Shown one piece after another: positions 36,777 through 44,438 of a DNA stretch of 64,000 bases. The translations under genes were made by a program, and so were the position numbers. The notes under the pieces are model-generated. The model did not search any database. It had not been told where the DNA came from and was given only the letters and a program-made list of their open reading frames with translations. This DNA is from Haloimpatiens lingqiaonensis (lineage in GTDB: Bacteria > Bacillota > Clostridia > Clostridiales > Clostridiaceae), in NCBI RefSeq assembly GCF_044502415.1, contig NZ_CP172402.1; one strand, 5' to 3'. How positions within the stretch are numbered: position 1 is the first letter of the stretch; each line of letters opens with the position of its first letter.

Positions 36777-38267
36777 GTGTATAAATTAAATCAAAAGGAA
36801 ACTCCTTTATTTGATGCATTAATGGAATATGTAGATAGAGATACTTTACCGTTTCATGTACCTGGTCACAAAAAGGGAGTGGGAATGGACGAAACTTTTA
36901 AAAACTTCATAGGTGAAAATCCTTTTAAAATTGATGTAACAGTTTTTAAGTTAGTTGATAGCCTGCATCATCCTAATGGACCTATAAAAAGAGCCCAGGA
37001 ACTAGCTGCAGATGCTTATGGTTCTATTGCTTCATTTTTTTCAATTCATGGCACATCAGGTGCTATACAAGCTATGATACTTTCAGTGGTAGGAGCTGGT
37101 GATAAAATCATTATCCCTAGAAATGTTCATAAATCTGTTACTGCTGGAATAATATTAAGTGGTGCTCACCCTGTTTATATGCAACCTGAAATAGATAAAG
37201 ATTTAGGTATAGCTCATGGAGTATCACCAGAAACAGTGGAAAAAACCCTTAAAGAAAACCCTGATGCAAAAGCAGTTTTGATAATTAACCCTACTTATTA
37301 TGGGGTAGCTACAAATATAAAGAGGATAAGTGATATAGTTCACAATTATAATATTCCTCTTATAGTAGATGAAGCTCATGGTCCACATTTAGGATTTAAT
37401 GATAAATTACCTGTTTCAGCTATAGAAGCTGGAGCTGACATGTGCGCTCAAAGCACACATAAAATAATAGGTGCCCTAACTCAGTGCTCCTTATTACACG
37501 TTAATTCAGATAGAGTAGATACTAGAAGAGTACAACAGGTATTAAATTTACTTCACACTACATCACCTTCTTATATTCTTATGGCTTCTCTTGATTGTGC
37601 TAGAAGACAAATTGCCTTAAATGGTAAAGAGCTTTTAGATAAAACCATAGAATTATCAAACTATGTAAGAAGTGAAATAAATAAAATTCCTGGCTTCAAG
37701 TGTTTTGGAGAAGAAATTTTAGGAACTCCTGGCGCTTATGCCTTTGATCCAACTAAGATAACTATAACTTGTAAGGATTTAGGCATCACAGGATACCAGC
37801 TTGATACAATACTTGCTGATAAATACCATATTCAAATGGAATTATCAGATTTCTATAATACTTTAGCTGTAGGTTCTTTTGGAGATACAAAGGAAGGTAT
37901 GGATAGACTTTTAAGTGCTCTTAAAGAAATAAGCAAAGACTATTACGGAAAAAGTGATAGAAAAATTGACTTCCTAGATATACCTGCTATTCCTGAGCAA
38001 GTATTAATTCCTAGAGAAGCCTTCAATAGTGAAAAAACTTGTGTACCTATTACTGAAAGTATAGGAAAAATAAGCGGTGAATTCCTACTAGCTTATCCAC
38101 CTGGAATACCTGTTTTATGTCCTGGTGAAAAAATCACTAAAGAAGTAGTTGACTACGTATCACAGTTAAAAGAAGCTGGTCTTTACGTACAAGGTACAGA
38201 GGATCCTAATGTAGAATACATCAAAGTAGTTGAAAAAGAAGACGCTGTATTTATAAATGTAGAATAA
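36777..38267 (+). CDS. Arginine/lysine/ornithine decarboxylase (SpeA/Cad family, PLP-dependent)
   Basis: A 497-residue fold-type I PLP enzyme of the Orn/Lys/Arg decarboxylase group (short, Bacillus SpeA-like form). Landmarks are F-H-V-P-G-H-K-K-G at the N-terminus, I-H-G-T-S-G near residue 84, V-D-E-A-H-G-P-H near 196 with the PLP-contacting Asp and His, and S-T-H-K near 225 with the Schiff-base Lys. The reaction yields agmatine, cadaverine or putrescine; substrate cannot be decided. The GTG at 36777 is preferred because GAAGGTG lies nine bases upstream; a GTG four codons earlier falls inside that site. It is the only plus-strand metabolic gene in this half of the window. Confidence 0.9.
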   Translation: MYKLNQKETPLFDALMEYVDRDTLPFHVPGHKKGVGMDETFKNFIGENPFKIDVTVFKLVDSLHHPNGPIKRAQELAADAYGSIASFFSIHGTSGAIQAMILSVVGAGDKIIIPRNVHKSVTAGIILSGAHPVYMQPEIDKDLGIAHGVSPETVEKTLKENPDAKAVLIINPTYYGVATNIKRISDIVHNYNIPLIVDEAHGPHLGFNDKLPVSAIEAGADMCAQSTHKIIGALTQCSLLHVNSDRVDTRRVQQVLNLLHTTSPSYILMASLDCARRQIALNGKELLDKTIELSNYVRSEINKIPGFKCFGEEILGTPGAYAFDPTKITITCKDLGITGYQLDTILADKYHIQMELSDFYNTLAVGSFGDTKEGMDRLLSALKEISKDYYGKSDRKIDFLDIPAIPEQVLIPREAFNSEKTCVPITESIGKISGEFLLAYPPGIPVLCPGEKITKEVVDYVSQLKEAGLYVQGTEDPNVEYIKVVEKEDAVFINVE

Positions 38268-38280
38268 TTTAATATATAAA

Positions 38281-38308
38281 AAAAGTGTGGTTTCAAACCA
38301 CACTTTTT
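38281..38308. terminator. Bidirectional terminator
   Basis: AAAAGTGTGGTTT and AAACCACACTTTT form a 12-13 bp stem with a one- or two-base loop and T-runs on both sides. It ends the decarboxylase transcript and the convergent gene at 38307. Confidence 0.8.
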
Positions 38309-39152
38309 ATATATCTCTTATAAGAGTCATAAGATTGTTAAAATTATTATTTTCTGCCTCTTTTAAAAATCTACTATAATCATTTTCACTCATGTCTAAT
38401 ATCCTACTATATGTACGCAATACTTTTTCAAAATACCCCATTACATAGTTAGTTTTAATAAGTAATCCTATATTTCTAGTTCTAAAAGTAGCAGAATATA
38501 GCCTTCTTGTCTTTTCTGCTTTTTTCTTCAATTTGCCGTAGTACTGTCCCGCTGGATATATAGCTTTAACTTTTTTGAAATTCAACATCAAAGCTTCCTT
38601 ATACACAGGATAAATTTTTTCTAAACACTCAATGCTGAAATTTTTTTCTTCTTTTTTCATTTCTTCTACAATATCTATTACTTCCTGTAGCTTTTCATTA
38701 TTCTTTCTTCTAAGCTCTAGAACTTTTTTAACTATAGGCAATACCTGATCTATTGCTTCCTTTTCTTCTTTTTTCTTATATCTCTCTTGTAAAATTTTAA
38801 GTCCCAATTCTGCCTCTGAATAATCACTCTTATCCTTGATTATATCACTTTCACTTTGAACAGTTTTGTATATACTTAATCTATTGTCTTTATCAAAGAA
38901 TATTTCATAATAATAAAATAGCTTTACAAGTTCTCTCCTTACTTGCTTTTTATCTAAAACCTTATCCCATTCATTTATAAATATAAACTGGCTTTCTTTT
39001 CCTTTAATATTCTGCATAATTCCTTTACTAAAAACTACTTTTCTATATAAACCCCCAAAATACTCTACAGGATTAGATACCTTTACACTTTCTCCCTTTT
39101 TAATATAAGAATTAAGTTTTTCTAATAATTCTGGTGATGCTTCATTGTACAT
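38307..39152 (-). CDS. Uncharacterised helical protein
   Basis: I do not recognise this 281-residue protein. The first 90 residues are mixed alpha/beta (Y-F-G-G-L-Y-R-K-V-V-F-S-K-G; F-I-F-I-N-E-W-D). From about residue 95 to the end it is strongly helical and charged, with Lys/Glu-rich coiled-coil-like stretches and Y-P-A-G-Q-Y-Y-G-K-L near residue 200. There is no signal peptide and no membrane segment. The ATG at 39152 follows AAGGGGGAGAG, better placed than a GTG two codons earlier. It borders the group of cysteine-rich genes, but nothing ties it to them. Confidence 0.65.
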   Translation of the reverse strand: MYNEASPELLEKLNSYIKKGESVKVSNPVEYFGGLYRKVVFSKGIMQNIKGKESQFIFINEWDKVLDKKQVRRELVKLFYYYEIFFDKDNRLSIYKTVQSESDIIKDKSDYSEAELGLKILQERYKKKEEKEAIDQVLPIVKKVLELRRKNNEKLQEVIDIVEEMKKEEKNFSIECLEKIYPVYKEALMLNFKKVKAIYPAGQYYGKLKKKAEKTRRLYSATFRTRNIGLLIKTNYVMGYFEKVLRTYSRILDMSENDYSRFLKEAENNNFNNLMTLIRDI

Positions 39153-39301
39153 TAACACTCTCCCCCTTCTAGTTATATTTACTATTATAGCAAAAAAATC
39201 AAACCATACCTAGTACTTAAATACAGTAACTGAAATAGCACTCTATAAACTTAAAGTTTATACCGCTAAGCTTTTTCCAAATTTTAATTAAATAAGTATA
39301 A

Positions 39302-39321
39302 CCTCATGCTTTCACATGAGG
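39302..39321 (-). terminator. Short stem-loop behind the cysteine-rich gene
   Basis: CCTCATG and CATGAGG form a 7-bp stem with a 6-nt loop, about 75 bp behind the stop at 39396. The following T-run is broken, so this is a weak terminator candidate. Confidence 0.4.
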
Positions 39322-39395
39322 CCTAATTCAATTTCCTTTGATATATAGTAATTACCTAAGTATCAACAATTAATTTCATTGTGAATTTTAGTTAA

Positions 39396-40175
39396 TTATT
39401 CATCTATATAATCTGGAAATAAGCTATCCATTTTTTGTGGTGGATAGAAGTCTGGTACATCTCTATTCATAAATTCTGTACATGGATCTTGCTCTCCTGG
39501 ACACTCATTAGGTATTGGACAATATCCATAGCATGGAATTAATAACTGTACTAAAAGTTCATTTTTAACTATGATAAATAGTCCTAACGTTATACATAAA
39601 GCTACTTTATCAGTACCTGTACAGTCTACTTTAACTAATTCTGATCTTAAGCAATCAGCAATTACTTCTAATTTTATCATCTTTTTATCTGCATCTTCTA
39701 CTTCTGGATTACATATGCAACCTTTACTAATTGAAACCTCTGCTATTGGCTCAGGACAATAGAATTTTGGAACAGTTATTGTTTGATTTACTTCATAGCA
39801 TAATGTCTTAGACTCGCATCCGCATTCGCTTCCACTTCCAGTATACACTAATACATCTACTTTAAAAGTTACTGTGAAGTTAACTGTTACTCTTTTATAT
39901 CCCTCTTCGCCTTTTATACAGGATTTTGATACAGAAATAATATCCACATCAAAATTACGACAGCAGCCTATTTTTTTAACTTGACTTGGATCAGTAACTC
40001 CTTCTATTTCCTGGCACAAGTCTGTTTCATCTACAGGTTTAAGACATCTTTTAATTAAACATTGGTCAAATATCTTAGGTACTTGAATACAACATAACTC
40101 ATCAGGGTCTGGTAAACACCCCTGTCTATTTACAAAACCAGGGCGTGGAATAAAATCCTTAGGATTAATTGCCAT
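39396..40175 (-). CDS. Cysteine-rich protein, probable spore coat/exosporium component
   Basis: A 259-residue protein with 22 cysteines, many in C-C or C-x-C pairs (E-L-C-C-I, G-C-C-R, C-G-C-E, C-I-C-N). It has no signal peptide and no membrane segment apart from one hydrophobic patch (A-L-C-I-T-L-G-L-F-I-I). I know no catalytic motif in it. Two beta-rich stretches with alternating hydrophobic residues (V-T-V-N-F-T-V-T-F-K-V-D-V-L-V) suggest a structural fold cross-linked by disulfides. A sigma-K-like promoter (40222-40250) and the nearby collagen-like gene point to the mother-cell-made spore surface. This function is inference. AAGGAGG precedes the ATG. Confidence 0.65.
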   Translation of the reverse strand: MAINPKDFIPRPGFVNRQGCLPDPDELCCIQVPKIFDQCLIKRCLKPVDETDLCQEIEGVTDPSQVKKIGCCRNFDVDIISVSKSCIKGEEGYKRVTVNFTVTFKVDVLVYTGSGSECGCESKTLCYEVNQTITVPKFYCPEPIAEVSISKGCICNPEVEDADKKMIKLEVIADCLRSELVKVDCTGTDKVALCITLGLFIIVKNELLVQLLIPCYGYCPIPNECPGEQDPCTEFMNRDVPDFYPPQKMDSLFPDYIDE

Positions 40176-40221
40176 AAAATATCCTCCTTATCTATATTAA
40201 AATAATATTGTTTTCTCAATA

Positions 40222-40250
40222 TATATTATGCAGACAAATGTTAAGTGTGC
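40222..40250 (-). promoter_or_regulatory. Sigma-K-like promoter for the cysteine-rich gene
   Basis: On the minus strand GCAC is followed after 16 bases by CATAATATA, a full match to the sigma-K -10 pattern CATANNNTA with an AC-type -35. It lies about 50-75 bp before the ATG. Confidence 0.45.
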
Positions 40251-40380
40251 TTCTATATAATAATCATTAATTTATTACTAAATATATTTTTTTAAAATTT
40301 TATCTATTTTAATTTACAGGTGACTATTTAAAGAATATACCATTGAATTCATTAATATATTTTATATAAGGAGGTGCGCT

Positions 40381-41892
40381 ATGAGTCTATATATTTTAAA
40401 AGATATCTCAGACACTCTTTGGAAATTCTATATTGATAAAAATAAACTTCTTATATGCGATAATTATTATGAAAAAGTACAAATAGATAAAAATGTATCA
40501 GAATTTCATGTTAATATAAACTATATAGGAACCATACAACTGATATACATAACCTATGATGGGGATGTAAGATATTGTGAATTTAATAAAAAATGGACAA
40601 CACAAACTCTATATACCCTTTCTAATAAGGGTGATAAAATACAGGAATTAAAGATATACTCTTTAAATAATGAACTTCATATATTCTTTATTTTTCTTAA
40701 AGAAAATGAAAAACATAAGGGTGATTTATTACACTACAAATGGTCTGGAAACAAATTCAATACAAGTATTGTGGCTTCATTAAATTTTGATTATTCCTCC
40801 ATTAAACATTATGATATAGAAATACTTAATGATGAACTATATATATTCTTTTTACAAAATGAAAAAAATCAAAATTCCTTAAATATGAGCAAATACAAAA
40901 AAAATTTATGGAGTAATGCTAAAAAACTATATAGACTATATGGAAGTAACATACAATTTTCTACTATAAAAAAAGATAATGTTTTTCATATTTTAAATTT
41001 CACAAAAGATAAGAATATTTATACATTAGAGCATGTATCTCTAGATGAAAACGGAAATATGAAGGCCTTTAAAATTCACCAAAGTAATGATAAAATATGC
41101 AATCCATTGTTCCTCATTGAAAATAATTCTTTATATTCTATGTGGACAGAAAATAGTTCTTTAATATATTGTTGCTTCAAGGATAGTTGGAATAAATGTA
41201 ATAATATTTTTATTGAAAATATAAATAGAATACAAAAATCTAGATATATATCTGAAGAAAACTTTAATGACAGCTTACAGGCTAAAGAAGTATTTATTTT
41301 AAACTCTTCTCCTATGAAAATTTTTTTACCAGAAGAAACCCTAATATATAATGATATGGAAGAAATAAATCTCCATTTACTAGAAAATTGCGATGCAGAA
41401 AGAACCATACAAAAATTACTTAAGGAAATTTCCTACACTAAAATGCTAAACGATAAATTAGCAAAGAGAATTTCCATATTAAAAAACAAATTATATGAAA
41501 AAGACATTTCTATGAATAATATTAATAATTATTTAAACCAAACTATTGCCCAAAAAAAGGCTATTGAAAAAGATTATAATTCATTACTCCAATCCCAAAA
41601 TAATTTTGTAAACGAACTAAAAGATATAAAAAATAAATTAAATTTAGAAAAAGATAAAGGTGAATCTCTTAAGAATACAATACAGAAACTCTCTCAAGAA
41701 AATAATAACCTAAAAGAAAGTTCACTTAAAACAAAAGAATTTGAAAATAAAAGTTGCCAATATAGCTGTGAATATCTAAAAAATTTAGAATTCAAAATTA
41801 AAGAAAAGGAAAAGGAAAATAATACACTTAAAGGAGAACTTGAACGTTTTAAGAATATGAGTTTTTTTGATAAAATTTTCAAAATGAAATAA
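40381..41892 (+). CDS. Uncharacterised protein: beta-propeller-like N-terminus plus long coiled coil
   Basis: I do not recognise this 503-residue protein. Residues about 30-290 contain four or five repeats of roughly 50 residues of the pattern L-x-I-F-F...L-x-x-Y-K-W (E-L-H-I-F-F-I-F-L; E-L-Y-I-F-F-L-Q; L-Y-S-M-W-T-E), which suggests a beta-propeller or lectin-like fold. Residues about 335-495 are a continuous Lys/Glu/Asn-rich coiled coil, ending S-F-F-D-K-I-F-K-M-K. No signal peptide is present. AAGGAGGTG five bases before the ATG implies strong translation. The neighbours are cysteine-rich genes, so a spore-assembly role is possible but unproven. Confidence 0.7.
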   Translation: MSLYILKDISDTLWKFYIDKNKLLICDNYYEKVQIDKNVSEFHVNINYIGTIQLIYITYDGDVRYCEFNKKWTTQTLYTLSNKGDKIQELKIYSLNNELHIFFIFLKENEKHKGDLLHYKWSGNKFNTSIVASLNFDYSSIKHYDIEILNDELYIFFLQNEKNQNSLNMSKYKKNLWSNAKKLYRLYGSNIQFSTIKKDNVFHILNFTKDKNIYTLEHVSLDENGNMKAFKIHQSNDKICNPLFLIENNSLYSMWTENSSLIYCCFKDSWNKCNNIFIENINRIQKSRYISEENFNDSLQAKEVFILNSSPMKIFLPEETLIYNDMEEINLHLLENCDAERTIQKLLKEISYTKMLNDKLAKRISILKNKLYEKDISMNNINNYLNQTIAQKKAIEKDYNSLLQSQNNFVNELKDIKNKLNLEKDKGESLKNTIQKLSQENNNLKESSLKTKEFENKSCQYSCEYLKNLEFKIKEKEKENNTLKGELERFKNMSFFDKIFKMK

Positions 41893-41924
41893 ATAACGCC
41901 GCACTTTTTAGTGCGGCGTTATTT
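41891..41924. terminator. Strong bidirectional terminator
   Basis: A 15-bp perfect stem, AAATAACGCCGCACT with its complement, and a 4-nt T loop. It separates the convergent genes ending at 41892 and 41937. Confidence 0.85.
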
Positions 41925-41936
41925 ATTTCATTATAT

Positions 41937-42646
41937 TTATTTTTTCTTACTTTTTTCTTGTAATGGGTTGTTTGTTATATTTGTAAGTTTTGGATTGTTT
42001 TTACCTGATTCTTCTGTACCTGCTACTCCATCCATAGTAAATTGTTCTAATCCTACAGAAATTATCTTGCAGGTGGAAATAGCTATATAGTATCCATAGT
42101 ATTCCAATATAACTATTCCATCAGAAACTGCATATACATACCCATCATAACTATAATTATCAGTATAAATATATACATACAATCCTCTATAGCTCTCTAA
42201 TTGTTTCCTAATAGGAGCTTCACAACAACCACAATAACCTTTATCTGGCTTACATTTATTGTCCAACAATTCTATATCTTCTATATCTTGCCCTTCTGGC
42301 GGTAAACCTATAGATTCAATTTTACAAACTGAAATCTTTTCAACATATCCACTATAATATGGATACCTAAGAGTTAATATATTGTTATTAATCCCTAAGA
42401 ATATCCATCCATCATAGAAATATCCATCATCTGTTAATAAATATATAGTATCCCCATATTCAAACTGTTTTAATAAATATTCCATAGGCTCTACGCAGCA
42501 GTCACAATAGTCACAGCTTTTTTTTCTTTACAGTCTTTATCCTTGCAACAATCAACTACACATATATCACAGCAGTCACAACAACTTTTTTTGCAAAATA
42601 ACTCTTTTAGCTTATATGCTAAAAGCTCTTGTTCACACATTCCCAT
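41937..42646 (-). CDS. Cysteine-rich two-module protein split by an A8 slippery tract (probable spore surface)
   Basis: Translation should begin at the ATG at 42646 (AAGGAGTG upstream). The first frame encodes 51 residues with clustered Cys and stops at 42491. The downstream frame of 182 codons from 42485 has no ribosome binding site. A -1 shift at the A8 tract (42518-42525, reading G-A8-G) joins both into 236 residues with 20 Cys: E-K-K-S-C-D-Y-C-D-C-C-V-E-P-M-E-Y. Two homologous modules follow, each starting C-x-C-C and ending S-x-C-K-I-x-S-x-G-L, rich in Tyr and Gly. Either a ribosomal or transcriptional slip, a phase-variable repeat, or a read error explains the break. No known domain is recognised. 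Confidence 0.7.
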
Positions 42647-42701
42647 TTATTTAACACTCCTTTTCATCTTTTACCATTTTACTTCTCATTTGTATCTAAT
42701 T

Positions 42702-42730
42702 CATTATATGCAAGTGCTTCCTATATGGTT
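42702..42730 (-). promoter_or_regulatory. Sigma-K-like promoter for the split cysteine-rich gene
   Basis: On the minus strand ACC is followed after 16 bases by CATATAATG, matching CATANNNT. It lies about 55 bp before the ATG at 42646. Confidence 0.4.
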
Positions 42731-43029
42731 ATTTAAAAGATAAATATAAAAGTATAAATATTAAATACTTGTTATATACTTTATTATTTGTTTTTTTACT
42801 TATCACTTTAAACTTGTCAATTACCACTCCTTTATCTCCTAAATACATTACCCTAATATAGTCCAAATCCCCTATAATCCTCATATAATATATAGAAAAC
42901 ATGACTTTATAAAACTTTAATTAAAATAATAAAATCATATGATTTTTAATAAATTTTTTCAAAGACATACACCTTTATATACTATTAGTTGTGTGTAGAT
43001 AAATAAAATATTTAAGTAGGTGATTATAA
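42731..43029. other. AT-rich spacer between divergent spore-surface candidates
   Basis: It should carry the promoter of the collagen-like gene. CATATAATA at 42882 matches a sigma-K -10 but has no good AC element 16-17 bp before it. No other feature is evident. Confidence 0.4.
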
Positions 43030-43713
43030 TTGAAATGTAAAAAAACTATAATATGTTTACCGAAATGTCAATGTTGCGAAGGCCCTCCTGGTCCTAGAGG
43101 GCCTAGAGGACCTCAGGGTGAGCCTGGTGAACCTGGTGAACCTGGTGAACCTGGCAGCATAGCATGTAATTGTTGTGAAGAATCTATGAAAGATTTACTA
43201 ACTCAAATAGATACTAGTGAAACAGTAACCTTAAGCAAAGTTATCCTAACTAGTAGCAGTGAAATATCTAATGTAAATACTATTAAAGGTTTTCCAGAAG
43301 AATCTCTTGTGGAATTTGCAAAAGTAACTCCTTCTGGAGAAGAATCAAACAATATTATAATCTCCATATGCAAAATTGTTTCAGTGGAAGTGACTATAAA
43401 TGAAGCTCACACTAAACCAGATATAGATTTATTAGTTACAGACGAGCCAAACTGCCCTTGTTGTGTTGATGATTTGAGAAAATATTTCAATACACTAAAT
43501 ATAAACACCCAAATTCCTCAAATAGATACTAACGGTAATGGAGGATCATATCAAATCACAAATGATTACTTTCAAGCTGTAGGTGATGGAATATTATACA
43601 CATCAGCTCAATCCTCTGCTGCAGATGGAAGCTTTAATAAAAATACTAAAATTAGCTATACTTCTTTATGCGAAATAACCTCCATCAAACTTACTGAACC
43701 AGAAACTCCTTAG
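43030..43713 (+). CDS. Collagen-like protein (BclA-like) with two C-x-C-C modules
   Basis: A 227-residue protein. The first 17 residues are Cys-rich (K-C-K-K...C-L-P-K-C-Q-C-C-E). Residues 18-42 are eight uninterrupted G-X-Y triplets (G-P-P, G-P-R twice, G-P-Q, then G-E-P four times), a short collagen-type segment. Two modules follow: C-N-C-C-E-E-S-M-K-D-L-L to S-I-C-K-I-V-S (residues about 46-118) and C-P-C-C-V-D-D-L-R-K-Y-F to S-L-C-E-I-T-S (about 140-220). BclA-type exosporium glycoproteins share the collagen segment; the modules are shared with the gene at 41937. Start is TTG at 43030, with AGGTG upstream. Location on the spore surface is inference. Confidence 0.75.
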   Translation: MKCKKTIICLPKCQCCEGPPGPRGPRGPQGEPGEPGEPGEPGSIACNCCEESMKDLLTQIDTSETVTLSKVILTSSSEISNVNTIKGFPEESLVEFAKVTPSGEESNNIIISICKIVSVEVTINEAHTKPDIDLLVTDEPNCPCCVDDLRKYFNTLNINTQIPQIDTNGNGGSYQITNDYFQAVGDGILYTSAQSSAADGSFNKNTKISYTSLCEITSIKLTEPETP

Positions 43714-43756
43714 TAGCATTGCCACTTAATTAGTAGTAAATAAAATATAAATAATA

Positions 43757-43818
43757 AAAAACTAGAGCTTCTATCTGAAGATTATTTAATATAATTTTCA
43801 ATAAAAGCTCTAGTTTTT
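43757..43818. terminator. Bidirectional terminator between the collagen-like gene and iorB
   Basis: AAAAACTAGAGCTT at 43757 pairs with AAGCTCTAGTTTTT ending at 43818, across a loop of about 33 nt; U-runs occur on both strands. Confidence 0.7.
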
Positions 43819-43855
43819 CAATTTTTAATAGTTTAGTTTATATATTTTATAACTA

Positions 43856-44437
43856 CTATTTGGCCTCGCTTAATCCAATATTTAATGCCTTTTTATTTAT
43901 ATCCACTATTTTAGCTGGAAGGCTCTCTTCTAATACCTTTTCCCAATCTAAATTATCAAGACCTAGTACCTTTATTAAAGCTCCTAATAATATTATGTTT
44001 TGAGCTTTAATTGTTCCCAAATCTTCTGCCATTTTAGATGCATTCATTACAACTTTATTTTCTACTGCTTCGCTTAATTTTTCTATAACTTTTTCTGGAT
44101 ACTTCTCTTGTCCAATCAATACAGGTACAGGATATATTTCATAGTCATTTACTACTACATATCCACCCTTTTTAAGATGTGGAAGCCATCTTGCTGCTTC
44201 ACTTTTTTCAAAAGCCACTATGGCATCTGCAGCGCCTTTTTCAATAAGTGGTGAATAAACCTTTTCTCCAAATCTTACTTGAGTTGTAACACTGCCTCCC
44301 CTTTGAGCCATTCCATGTACTTCTGACATTTTAACGTCATAACCATTTTTCATAAGTCCCTCTGCTAGTGTTTTAGAAGCCAAAATAGTTCCTTGTCCAC
44401 CAACACCAACAAATAAAACACTTTTAATCTCTTTCAT
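43856..44437 (-). CDS. iorB: Indolepyruvate:ferredoxin oxidoreductase, beta subunit
   Basis: A 193-residue gamma-domain subunit of the 2-oxoacid:ferredoxin oxidoreductase family. It opens with V-L-F-V-G-V-G-G-Q-G-T-I-L-A-S-K and has H-G-M-A-Q-R-G-G-S-V-T-T-Q-V-R-F-G near residue 42, both diagnostic. With IorA it decarboxylates aryl pyruvates (indole-, phenyl-, 4-hydroxyphenylpyruvate) to aryl-acetyl-CoA, reducing ferredoxin. Its ATG at 44437 follows the iorA stop by one base, with an overlapping GGTAGGTGA site, so the two are translationally coupled. Confidence 0.95.
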   Translation of the reverse strand: MKEIKSVLFVGVGGQGTILASKTLAEGLMKNGYDVKMSEVHGMAQRGGSVTTQVRFGEKVYSPLIEKGAADAIVAFEKSEAARWLPHLKKGGYVVVNDYEIYPVPVLIGQEKYPEKVIEKLSEAVENKVVMNASKMAEDLGTIKAQNIILLGALIKVLGLDNLDWEKVLEESLPAKIVDINKKALNIGLSEAK

Positions 44438-44438
44438 T

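Noticed and set aside
42882..42890. CATATAATA as a sigma-K -10 for the collagen-like gene
   Set aside because: The -10 word is a full match but there is no AC-type -35 at 16-17 bp, and such words are frequent in AT-rich DNA.
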